DNA of 64,000 bases from Dipetalonema caudispina (Eukaryota > Nematoda > Chromadorea > Rhabditida > Onchocercidae), in contig JABVXV010000192.1 of assembly GCA_013365325.1 (NCBI GenBank), positions 55,457 to 119,456 of the forward strand. Direction: 5' to 3'. A program made the translations under genes and the position numbers. Under the pieces are notes generated by a model. It was not told where the DNA came from, made no database searches, and saw only the letters and a program-made list of their open reading frames with translations. This document shows, in pieces, positions 51,501 through 64,000 of the stretch (position 1 is its first letter; the number at the start of each line of letters is the position of its first letter).

Positions 51501-52892
51501 GCAATCACAAAATAATCGCAATCAATATTAATAATAACAATGATAATAACTGAAGGAATAACTTTTAGAAAAAAGTCCTTATGATTATGAAAAGGATTTT
51601 TCATAATGAAATCGATCATCAAATAAAATAGCATATATGTTGATAGGCTTTATACAATAATGATTGTAACAATTATATCAATAATATATACAATGTTATG
51701 GTTGGGTTGAAAATCTTGTAATTCGGGTATGTGTAATAATGAAATGTTCCTTTGATCATTATAATGATAAAATTTTTACAGTAGTCGCACTTTCGCGCTA
51801 TCGCACTTTTATATTCATATAACAGTTTCAAAACGCTTTTACAGTATATTGAAATACTTCACTAATTCTTATCTTGTTAATTACGATAATAATAATAACA
51901 GAAAATAGTAATCAACAGTAATGAATGCAATAAATTTATTAAAGATAACAAGATCAAATTTAACCCATAAATAGGACCGTTATTGTTCCTTACATTTCCG
52001 ATAGTCTTTTCACTTTTAATTCTCTCTTTTTAATTTTATTTTTATTAATGTTTTGATAATGAGGAAGAAGAAGAAAAAAGGGAAATTCAAATTCCGTAAA
52101 TTAAATGGAGAAAAACGGCTGTAACCTTGAAAAAGGCATCCATTATAACTAGAGACAACAACAAAAAGAGAAATTTCTTTTTTTTTACGAAATGTGTCCA
52201 TCAGATAGTAAATCAATTCAAAGATATTTGAAATTTTGAGAGAATTAAGAAAATAAATTTTTAAATTTTCAAAAAAGGAAAAAAGAAAAGGATGTAAATG
52301 TGATAGTGGTGAGATAATATGAGAAATTTGGCGACGAATTCATTTGGGAATCGATTGATATTGGAGGAGTAATTACAACGATGTAAAATGTAAAATGTAA
52401 AATGTTTCACTCTAACATTTCTTTCTCAAATTCAATCTAAACATGTACGAATAAACAACTTCAAATATATTATGCCCGTTTGAAATTTAGAATTGTGAAT
52501 TTATCATGGAAGTAGTGGAAATGTACTTTTCTTTTTGGTTTTTCATACTGAATAAAGATTGAAACAATTGTCACCTAAATTCCCAAATGAGATAGTATGT
52601 TCCGCTTATCAATATAGCAAATTTTTTCTTTCTTTCCTTATTTTTAAAGAGAGAGGAAGATATATTTTGTAACAGCTGGTATTGATTAGTGAAAGTCAAT
52701 AGTATCATCGAGAGAATTTTGTCTGAAATTTAAATGAAGCATCTATTGTCTCTTCTCCTCTACATCTTAGCTTTTTTCTTTCATCAAACTAAAAGGAATA
52801 GCTTAAGGATGAAGTAAGCAAATAACCAAAAGCAATACTTGAATGAAATCTCTCCAAGTGTAGTCCACAGCTGTCTGCATCGATGGACAAAC

Positions 52893-52934
52893 AGACACAC
52901 ACACACACAGACATATATATATATATATATATAT
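52893..52934. repeat. Compound (AC)n-(AT)n microsatellite
   Basis: About eight AC units are followed by a GACAT link and about eleven AT units. A minus-strand frame stays open through it, coding alternating Cys-Val and Tyr-Ile, which is a by-product of the repeat. Confidence 0.9.
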
Positions 52935-55900
52935 GTATACATCTGTCCGATAATGCTGCCAATTTCGTATCGGGCAGTTGTGAACCGATGAAGTAGCAAT
53001 CATAACTACTTATTGGAACATTGCTTTCCTTAAGGTTGATAAATGCCCAAAGGCTAATCCAACCAGAAGGTTATACCAAGGGCTACTCAAATATGATGCT
53101 ACTACAAATGAAAGCCTATTGCCAGTGTGGAAGCTTTTCCAAACTTTTAGCTTCGAAATTTTTCATACTTCTAGATTTTATCAGAAGTAAAAAAATGATA
53201 ACCATATTTAAACTGATTCAATGGAACTTCAATTCTTTAAACAGCAACAATAGATTTATCAGAGGATATAGGATAAGTGGGATTTTATGAAGAATTTGAT
53301 GGACGCTTAAAGAGTAATATTTGGAAAGGAAATTTTTATTTAGGTTTTAGAAAGAATATAAATTTATATAGGAGGAATTGAAGCATCTGTGTTCAAAGTG
53401 TTTAAAAAACATTTTAAATAATTGAATTCCTAATACACAATACTTGTATTAATGATAAATTGAAATCAATGCTAGTAATTCAGAAAATAAGAGTTCGGAT
53501 CAAAATTTAAACTTGAACTTGAATATCTATGAATATTGAAATCTATTGAGGGACATAAAGAAATTAATATTGTTCCTACTCAAAAACGAAGTTTCATAAT
53601 GCTGATATTTGTAAACTTTAGATTACATTTCTTGTATTGAATAATTTGAATTTTGGTTTTGGATATTAATTGACCTGGAGTTAGGATTGGTCTTTCTTTC
53701 TTTCTTTTTCTCTTGGTGGAATTAATCGGTTAGAAACAAATAAATATAGTTAATTTATATTTTGATTGCCATCTCGCATACGAATATTTTTATTCACTAT
53801 CATTTCAATTAACAAAAAACTTAATTCAAACACTTAATTTTTGATTTCTTTTTCAGATTTGTTTACATTATCCTATTCATTCTAGCCAATATTTCACTCA
53901 ATTATAATATAATACCATTGTTTACTCTGCATTCACCTCTTCTATCATCCTTCATCCATTTACAGCAAAGATTAATATGTGATCTATTTTAATACTTTAG
54001 TACAGAGTTCATAATAATGAAATTGCATTTAATCAAATTTATACATATCGATATTGATTCTAATACTACTAGAGGATATCATTTCAAAAACTAAATTGAT
54101 GCAGATATTAAAATGTAAAAATTGAATTTTAAATACTAAGAAATATCAATATTACGAAAAAAGAACAATTTCTTTTTAAACTTTCCTAGTAAAAACCAAT
54201 AATGTAGTTTTTTTTTTTTTTTTTTTTTTTGCAAATTAAGAAATTGTTATTACTTAATAAATAAACATTGTTTGTGCTAAGTTAATATTGCTTGTAGATA
54301 TTATTCATAGGAGAAATATGCAAATTAAGACTCAGATAATGACATTTAATGCAAACTAATCGATTATAACCTTTAGAAACATCTATTCGTAATGCTATGT
54401 ATTAATGATTAATGATATTATCAGAATTATCATTGTAAATATAGCTTCAATATGACATTTTGAACATTATCATTGTCATTATCACTACATCATCTTTCCT
54501 ATCATTGATACTATACTACTCAAAGCAATATCATCATTATTATGAAGAGGAACATCAATACATCTATCCCCTGGAGAAATCTTTAAAAATTTGAAGGATT
54601 TACTCAAAATCCACCAAATTCTACGATCTTACAAGTGTTCATGAAAAGAGGAATGTTTCAAAGTTGTTTGATTAGTGCCTCCATCCAATTGATAAGGAAA
54701 AATGAAAGGTAATACGAAATTTTCTGCAATTTTGCAAAATATTTAGCATGCGATGGATAATTGTGTCGCATAAAAATGGGAGGGAAATGAAATGTAACAT
54801 AAATTGGAATTGGAGAAATCAATAAACAATATGAAATACAACTGTTGATGTTTAATCTGTAAAATGAAATCCGTTTCTTGTTCCTTTGGGATGTTGAATG
54901 GACGGAGATGGAAGATTGAGATGAATAAGCAAGTGAATGCTTTCTATTTAATTGTAAACGATTTGGTCTACTGAAAATTACTATTGACTTGTTGAATGTA
55001 TAAGAATGTTGTCATCGAAAAATTTCCAAAATTTAATTTTAAAAAAGAATTATTTATTTCATTTGTTTTTTATCTGTTCAGTCTAAATAGTCATGTCAAT
55101 CCTATACTAACATATTCACATCTTCAAAAAAATGAATTCAATGTAAATCAAAATTTATTAAAAGACGAAAAAATTTTACTTTCCTGATCTCAATAAATTT
55201 TCATTTTGATAAATTTATTGATTTAGTAAGAAGCGAAAAATTTTTTGTTTTGATATATGTTTCATATAATAATATACCCTTCTTCATTTTATCTATTTTT
55301 TATTTTATTTTTATATCATTTATACTTTACATTTGTATTTTTGCAATGTGTCCTTTATGTTTATGACTGACAGAACGATATGACACATTCTTCGAATTTC
55401 TTCATATTTAAAATATCTATCAAAGTCTTTTTTTTTTAAGTTTATCGTCGAGAAAGACAATTAGATATCAATAATTTGTGTTTGATCGCCTAAAGTTTCA
55501 TTGAAAGGAAAAAAAAGTATTGGAATTAGTGAAACAAAGACTTTGTCAAGCTACTATTATTTTTACATTTATGTCTTTAAAAATTATTTTAATAATGAGA
55601 CGAAATGCATGCAAAGATTATATTGTAGTGAAAATAACAATGATCAGAATTGTAATTATTACCATTTAATTATAATAATTGTTAATTTGAAACTAGAATA
55701 AGCACATGCAATCTTAATAATTATTGTCCTTTAATATTTTTTAAATCCCGAAAAACTATTTTAAAGTTGAAAATCCGAGGGATTTTCCGTCAAAAATTAT
55801 TTGGAAAATGTAAGAAGGATAATTATGCATTTTTTCCGTCTTTTGATACAAAAAAAAGCAAAAACTTTTGGTTGTATCAGAGTTGAATTTTCACTTTTTC

Positions 55901-57318
55901 TTCAAAATTAATTTCATTTTTTAAGTTTCGTAGTACTCATAATTTGCAGTCAATAAAACATAAATTTAAGTATAAATTGAAAGGGTGAGGATGATGAAAA
56001 GCTTGAAAGTAGCCCGGAGGAAAAAAGCAAAAACTCCTTCTTCTCTTTGCATTAACCCTTACAAATCAAATTCCACTCTTGAACTCCTTCATTTTCATTC
56101 TTCGAAAAAAAAACTGATAAATTTGAATAAAGACAAATCAATTTCAAAATTCGATAAAATAATAATAGTAACATAGTTATAAAAAGAAAAGGATCAAATT
56201 CAAATTTAATAACAAAATTTCTTGAAAAAAAATGGACCGACATATTGCGCACGCATCTGAAATGATGTCATCATTGTTAATATTAATGTTTACTCATATA
56301 TTTAATTAATTTGTACGAATCGTTGACAATGTACATATATAAATGATTACGGGATGAGAATTACACTTACTATAAAACAAATACCCAACAAAATTCCATT
56401 TGCGGTATATCGTTTTTAATAAATTTAAAATATGATTACTACAATGAGGAGATAAAAGGATAGATGACAATGGCAGGATGAAACAAACTATAATACTCTG
56501 ATTGGTTACTTTCTACTAATTATCAAAGAAAAAAAATTGTTGAATTTGACAAACGAATGAAAGAGATGAGGAGGAGGAGAATTTTGTGAAAGGAATGGAA
56601 AAAAGACGATGAGAAGTTAAATGAAGATATGAGGAATGAAATTTGAGAAGGAATTAGGAAATTTTCTTCTTTTTCCTTTTTTTTTTTTTTTATTGATAGT
56701 AATACTAGTAGTAGTAATTGCTTTAGGAACAGAAATGATTCTTGCATTCGGACAATTTTTTATTTGTTATCAAATTAGTATTAATTACCTATAGCTGGGT
56801 ACTTGTTTAAAAATAACATAAGTAATATCCATTATAATTAATAAACAATGTGAAATAGTGATAGCATTTAATTAGATAATTATCTGGCTTATTGTCATGT
56901 ATGGATATTATTTAACTTATTTCACTTATACCCATATACGGACATTGCGTAATTTTCTGCCTTAAGTATATACATGATGCAATATACTAAGAAATCAAAC
57001 TTACTACATTAGGCTTTACTACTTTTCATCAAACCTTAATTGATATTATTCGCAAAGGAAACGGAAAATCTGAATATTTAAATATGATAGATTTTGAAGA
57101 AAGTATACAGAAATATTAGTTTGATAAAAAAAAATATAGAAATTAGCGGTTATCTCAATGATAATGCCGGAAAAGATTGGTCTTACGATAGTGATGATTT
57201 AAAAAATATGAACAGACAGGAGAAAGTTTTGCAATTCACATAAACTGTTACCAAGCGCAGTTCATGAAATGATTTATTCGGCAGTGACAAAGATAAAAGT
57301 ATATCATTGGCTGGATGC

Positions 57319-57340
57319 ATTGCCAACGACAGTTGGCGAT
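57319..57340. other. Small perfect hairpin ATTGCCAAC / GTTGGCGAT
   Basis: A nine-pair stem (one G-T wobble) with a four-base GACA loop lies in a GC-richer island of about 130 bases in an otherwise AT-rich region. It is too short for a microRNA precursor and has no T-run terminator. Confidence 0.4.
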
Positions 57341-60300
57341 CGCTTATCAATCCCATACATCATTTGCTTAGTTTGAAACAAATAATTAATTAGATTTCAC
57401 AAATTTTTTGCATTGTAATCTTTAGTTTAGGGGTGAAATTTTGTTAAAAAATATGCTATTACCCAGCTGACAATTGCCAGGATTAAAGATCGAAAATATT
57501 TCTAACAACCAATCATAAAATTGTTTAACACAATATTATGTTTAGTTAACTGTTGATTGTAAAGTTGATATTAACGATAGTGTGCAAAAAGTGATAATAA
57601 TAATAACAGTGATAATAATAATAAATATAAGAATGATAAGAACATAATGGTTAATGGAAGTTAATTTGAACATTATGATAATGGTTAAAATAGACTTAGT
57701 GATAAGAATAGTCAGCATAATAGTAATAATGGTAACGACAATAAACATGATAGTAATATAAGATCATGCAATTTCATTAACTCCTTAACTTCAGTTTAAA
57801 CTTAGGATTCTCGAGTAAAATTTCGATCCACGTATATCTTTTTACAATCTTAATTTTCTTCATTTTCATTTTTTCCTTTTGTCCTTTTATCTTTAATATT
57901 GTCAATTCTCCAATTTCCATTCATCTTTTCCTCTCCTCCCTCCCTCCCAGATAATTCATTAACTTTAAGAGATAACCCTCAATGAGATTTGAATGATTAA
58001 AGGTTTCAGAATTTCCTGTTTCAAAATGTCACGAAACCCCTTGTAATAATTCATTATTAATTATACCTTTCCTGTTCTTCTCAATTCTCCCTATCTCACA
58101 TTGATTAGTCGATGAAAATTTACCAATTAAATTAGAATTAATCATTTTAACAGAGTATTTACATATCTATTTCCATTAATACTATTTAATTCGATAATAT
58201 TAGTATTTATATGCCTGGGTACATTAATTAATTTCTTATCATTTATATTTTTGTTTTATGCTGCAGTCCTCTACCACTTTTATAAACACTTGTAGTCGTG
58301 GAATTTTTTGAAAGTTTGGAAGCGTGAAAATAATATTTGTTATCGGAATAAAACCAGATTAAGTTATTCAACCGGAATAGGAATTCATTCTGCTAAGCCT
58401 CCTCCATTTTTTTTTTGGCAATAGCGATCATCTCATTTGGGCGAATTAAACTCATCAATCAGATTGAAAAAGAATTAGTCTGATTTTGTCGGCATAATTT
58501 GAGAAGTTTTCGATGCATTTAATATCAACTTATGTTCTAATTTTCTTTCTCGCAAAATTAAATAACTACATGCAATAGTTTAATAAGGGAAAATTTGAAT
58601 ATTGCAATTGACTTTTGACCCTGATTGATTCAAGAATTATATGTACGTAAAACTAATGTATTACACAGGAAAAAGAAATCATTAAAATAATTATATTTTT
58701 TAGTTAGGAGTTTTAACGCTAAATGAAGCACGAATTAGGCCTTAATTAACTGTCTTCCGGAACAATGCATTAATAATAAAATCTTATTATCTCTCGGAAT
58801 AATACATAACGAGAATGATTGATAACGATAGCTAGTGATTGGTTGATAGCAGGTATACAAAAGTGAACAAAATAAAGAATGATTTAATTCGGTCAAAGAG
58901 TAAAAATTAACGTGGAAAATTTGATTCTATGGCAAGGAAGAAAATTATGAAAGGATTCTTTATTGATCAATGGAAATCTTTGTACTCTGATGGATGTATT
59001 GCATGACAAGCCGAATATTCCGATTAAGTGCCTTAAGGCTATATTACTATTATTTAGTTTATTGCGTGATAATGACTGATATACCAATTTCACATAGTTT
59101 TCAGAATTTCTAAATCTGAACAATCATTTATCTTTCCAATTGTTCGTAAGTATTTCGGAATTAAATTTATGCTTTAATTGAACAAAAATGGTTGGCTTAC
59201 GGTGATGAAAAAAGAAAAGCAGCATGTAGAAGTTTTTTGATTTACTTCAGATGTTATTTTGCAAACTAAGGAAAAGAAAATATACCTGATGAATTCCATA
59301 CTTTCTGGAAATTGTATGAATTTATAGGATGAAGAATCTTTTTTGAAGTTTTAGAAAATAATCTAAGAATAGATTATTTATTGCCTGATATCCTTTTTGT
59401 AGTCTTAGAAATGATAAAATTAACTCATTCATATCATTGGATATGTAAACTGTAACATTCTAATTGATTTGCAATCTTTGCAAAGATAATAGAATAAAAC
59501 GGATAATAACGAATCCGAAGATTTCAACACTTCAAAGGTTATATATGTATGTCATATTATTCGCCGATAACGTCGTATACAGTAATTTGATTCTTTCGTA
59601 AAGTCAATTAGAAGAATTATTCGTAAAGTAAAATTGGAACAAATAATGGTAAAATTTAATTTGTCTTACAATCATTAAGCAAAGGATAGTAAACAAACTA
59701 TTAACGATCATTCTGATCATTTCTACATTTCATTAGAATACAGTACTGATACCGAATATGCAATATATAGTGGCACAAATTTGAATAAAAATTGACCATA
59801 AAATAATCGCCTTTTATTATACGTATTTACCCCTCAAACTTATATACCTTTTCTAATTTGTCATTATTAGATTAAATCATAAGACTTTAAGCAGTTTTAG
59901 GGTATAAATTAAACATAAATTAATCACTTTTTTTGATATTACTTAAACGCAATAAATTAAATTAAATTTTTTGTTCACTTGAAAAAAAGTTTCCGAAATA
60001 TCATGAAACCATTATGTCTTTTTAATCTATTTCTGTTTCCATCAAATTATGCTAATAGTTGATCAATTCCTTTTTTAATTATCTTACTTGATAATTACCT
60101 GCATGTTCAATATTTCTACCATATTTCCTTTAAATATTAAGTAATAAATATAACAATATAAATTATAGCTCGATACTAATAAAATTTTAATATTGAAATT
60201 TCCCCTGTACTAAGACTGAGAAACTAATTAGTTTAGTGTGAAATAAAAATTGAAACAGTAAGGGGAATGAATAAATGACAGTTCACTATTCGAATAAAAT

Positions 60301-63300
60301 TTTTTCGAGATTTTCAATACAATTCAGAATTGGAAATTATGGAATACCTAAAAAAGTTAAGCAAACGATTATTTTCATGAATGTAAGTAACAAAAAGCTT
60401 TAAAAAAACTTTAAAAGAATATCATTTAAGGAAATATTTTAAATCAAATTTAGTTACGAATTCCCGTTTAAACTTTTTATTGACGGTCAATACCCATTTG
60501 TTCACAACCATTGCTTTGTTTCAATGTCATTTAAATTTAATCCAATAATTTTTTTTTCACAAAAGGAGTTCTTTCAGTATTAAAAATTCAAAATACAAAT
60601 TTGTGGTAAGGCACGAATTAGGTAAAGAAAAGAATTGAGAAAGAAATAATCGAAAATGAACATTATTTGATCCGTCCCAACCAAGTGGTGTCAGCTACTA
60701 TTATACGCAATTTCTCATTAATGCGAGTGGACAAGCGAAGGCCGATGACCATAACATGGTGACACGGATAATTATGATAATGATTGTGGCAATACAAACA
60801 TTGTCAACTTGCTGATAAACATTTTATATGTATTCCTATTTCACTACTTTATTTGTTCAATTGTACAGCTCGTCTACTCTTATTGATTTGCCCATATTTT
60901 TCTTTCATTTCGATTTTATCGACAGATCCGTAAGAAAAACATGTCGAACAACAGCATTTACATCAAAATTACAATAACCCGGCTAATTGCTATCTTAAAT
61001 TTGCAACGAAATAATATGAGAAATTGTGATTATAACGAATAATTTGATCAAATTTAAGTACAAAATCGATTAGCAAGTCAGAAATGATAATATTTGTTTT
61101 GGAAAGAATCTAATGCAAATATATACTTGAAACTGTTATCAAAAGTAAATGAACAAATATTCGTTTTTGAAAAAATTTTATTACTAAACAAATAAAAGAT
61201 AATTCAACAGACAAAAAAGAAGGAAAAGTTGACAAACGATCATTTTTACTTTATTAAATTCTATTAAAACTTGATAAAAAAAGGAAAAGCAGAAAAATAA
61301 AATATCATAGAACGAATATTTGGGTTCGAATTGTTGTAACATATCAATTTTTAGCATAATGATAGTTCAAAAGAAAATAACATTTTGGAATGAAAATTTT
61401 ACAGACATTTATAGTTCGTTTGTTATAGTTTGATGTTTCGTCCTTTTTCATGCCGTTAACTATATTCATTTCCAGTTTCATCAATTCATTTCCAATTTGA
61501 ATAACTTTTAATTTTGAACGAAGATTTCATGCCTCTTGATAAGTGTAATATCATTAAAATGGTAGAAGAGAATAGATGGAAAAGTTAGTGAAAATAAAAG
61601 TCAAAAGTATCCTAACTAATTAAAAAGTTTCATTAGTAAAACAGTCTTCCACTAATTGGAGATTCATTTTAACAATAAATTACATTGTTCAAATTTCGTG
61701 GAAATATGCACAAGTGATAGAAAAAAATTTGAAATTCTTCTTCGTTTCTCTTTTTATTTTTAAGTTCTTTCTCATTTTCCTCCCTTTTTCACTTTTTTCC
61801 TTTTTTCCTTTTTTTCTTGAATTTATTAGATTCAACTAGCAGGAACAACAACATCGGAAGGAAAACATCAGTAGTAGTGATACGATCAATACTTCATCTA
61901 TCCTCTCTCTTTCATTCAATTCTCTTCTAATCATCACACTTTGTTTTCCTTCCAAGTTTTGTAAACCGTCTTTAATTTCAAAAACTTTTCATATACTTAT
62001 AAAATTTGCTATTGTGAATCGCTGTATAAATATTTATTTGGTTGAAAGAAATATTTCGATGAATATCAGAAGGGATAGTAAATTAAGATTATCTCGATTT
62101 CATGGTTTCCCTTTCTTTTCTTTTAATAGATAGTTTACTAATTTACTAATTAAGTTAACTAGTTGTTTTAAACGAACTTTGAATATGCAAATATAATACT
62201 TACCTGGAATGTTCGTAGAATTTCTCGAATAAATTAAAGTAATAAGATAATACTTTTCGTACAAGCATATTGTTGCTTTATTTTTTCCATAAATTTCTTC
62301 TAAAATATTTAATAGAATTATGAACCGTGGACTTTGATAAACTTTTAAGTGAGAAAGTTAATCCTATGAGTATTTATTTGTGGCTAACGTTATTGCCGTT
62401 ATTGTCTTTCAGATTTGATGATATTTTAATTATCAACAGTTCGCATTTCAGTCAGTTCGATTTCTCATTTTAATTAAGTGAAGGAAAATTTGAAAATTGT
62501 TGAAAAATAATTTATTTAATTACAAATTGCCTGGTACAATTATCTGCTTGGCTTCTGTCGCTCACTCATTTCTCGTCGCAATTTTTTCATTTCTTCTATA
62601 TATTCACTTCAATTACAAGGAATAACTTGCTAGCTATATTCAAAAATTTTTGAGAATAAAATATACTTCCACTCTTCCTAATATTTATATAAATTAGCTC
62701 ATGTCTATTAATTAATAATTAAAATATGGATGTGTCTTTTAAATGTATGTGAATTACATCTACAATAATATTAAACATAATAAGTTGAAAATCGGATAAT
62801 TATCTGACCTATGACTTATGACTTGTTATTTAGTGCTATCGAAAGAGGAAAAGATAATCAATAACGATGGATGATGCATAAATATATCATTTATTATTAG
62901 TGAAAATGATCCAAATGATTTGACCAATATCGATATTGTTAATATGCAATATTATGACTTCGAGAGTTATTGATTGTTTTTTAAAACCTTTGCATGATTT
63001 TTTTGCAATCATTAAAGTTAAGTTCTCGTCTTTCCATTGTAGTAACTGCATGATTCATCGAGTAAATGTCTCAGAGCGTCACATGAGACAAATATATTTC
63101 AGTTGCTGCTGTTTACAACTATAGAGAACTCTTTCCATCCGTTTTGCATAAATGATACCTTCAAAATAATTTCAATTATCCTTTAAAAACACATATAAAA
63201 ATGTATGTTATGATGATATTTCGAGATAGGCAAGTTTATGCAAGCTTTTTTCTCGCCAATGCTGCACTTTTGGCCTTTAAAGTGACGCTTTTGGCTTGAA

Positions 63301-63881
63301 AATGAACCAATAATATTATTAAGCCAAGTTTCAACAATCAGAAATTTCTTTCTCCCTTTTAATTATGAAGTATAACAAAAAAAAAAAAAAAAACAGAAAA
63401 TCCTCTGCACAAAAATCATTCCTCGTCTCTATTTTTTTTCCCAATCCACTCGTTTGTCATTAATAATATTAATGAAAAAAGATTGAAACTGTTTTGGTCA
63501 TTTTGACAATACTTATGTTTAAAACGATGGAAGGAATATCTAAACAATACAGAATTAAAAAAGTTTTTGTCCTCTAATTCATAGCAAACTTTTCTGTCGA
63601 ATTCTCTTTTGCTTGTAATATTTTGACAAAATTCAAAAAATAAATAACTTCTCATATAGTTTCTTGCAGGAAACGAACATCTGTGTGCTTATCGAAACAA
63701 AAATTGGCCCATCATTTTAGTATTTTTCCAAGAATACTTTCCATCCCTATTTCTTTTTCCCTAAAATTCTACCATTTTTCACACAATTATCACAACTGTT
63801 TAGTTTATTTCACTTTCTTTTTTCTTCTGACACAATTTAAAGCAGTGCCAATTTTTAAAGTGTAACAGAATGATACCGCGC

Positions 63882-64000
<119 letters not shown>

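Noticed and set aside
52382..52403. Three AAAATGT units in tandem
   Set aside because: Too short and simple to be more than replication slippage.
63066..63091. Inverted repeat TGTCTC...GAGACA
   Set aside because: Six-base stem with an 11-base loop occurs by chance at this length; no terminator or element context.

Overview
The window looks like nuclear DNA of a nematode, most likely a spirurid (filarial-type) worm. The evidence is AT-rich sequence, intron-rich genes with T-rich TTTTCAG acceptors and GTAAGT-type donors, acceptor-like sites lying 0-40 nt before several start codons (expected for spliced-leader trans-splicing), a nematode-type MSP-domain gene, and an ASK1/NSY-1 gene. The species is inferred, not shown. 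I see no tRNA, rRNA, CRISPR, prophage or intact transposon.

Layout. 1-1.2 kb holds a probable PTB-domain exon (minus, gene runs off the left edge) and an exon-like patch on the plus strand. 1.2-7.9 kb is AT-rich with no gene I can support. 7.9-9.15 kb is a GSKIP homologue (minus). 10.25-12.45 kb is PRP38A, a spliceosomal factor (plus). 12.95-15.9 kb is an MSP-domain protein (minus). 16.8-19.3 kb is a tetraspanin (plus; first transmembrane segment not located). 21.5-25.75 kb is an SNM1/Artemis-like metallo-beta-lactamase/beta-CASP protein (minus) whose metal-binding motifs are badly degraded. 27.2-40.0 kb is a full-length ASK1/NSY-1 MAP3 kinase (plus, 30 exons, 1480 codons by my splicing). 42.2-47.7 kb is a PP2C-like phosphatase (minus, 13 exons, 797 codons). 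47.7-64 kb is gene-poor, AT-rich sequence ending in a long ATT microsatellite.

The neighbours form divergent pairs (GSKIP/PRP38A, MSP/tetraspanin, SNM1-like/NSY-1) and convergent pairs (PRP38A/MSP, tetraspanin/SNM1-like, NSY-1/PP2C). No operon is evident. Exon junctions were joined by hand; for GSKIP, PRP38A, NSY-1, PP2C and the SNM1-like gene the exon phases close into one open frame, which is strong internal support.

No new multi-gene system is evident. The most interesting points are the apparently nuclease-dead SNM1 protein, an in-frame stop-free 78-nt GC-AG intron in PRP38A, a leader ORF whose stop overlaps the NSY-1 start codon (TAATG), a possible intronic polyadenylation isoform of the PP2C gene, and a 38-bp minisatellite in an NSY-1 kinase-domain intron.
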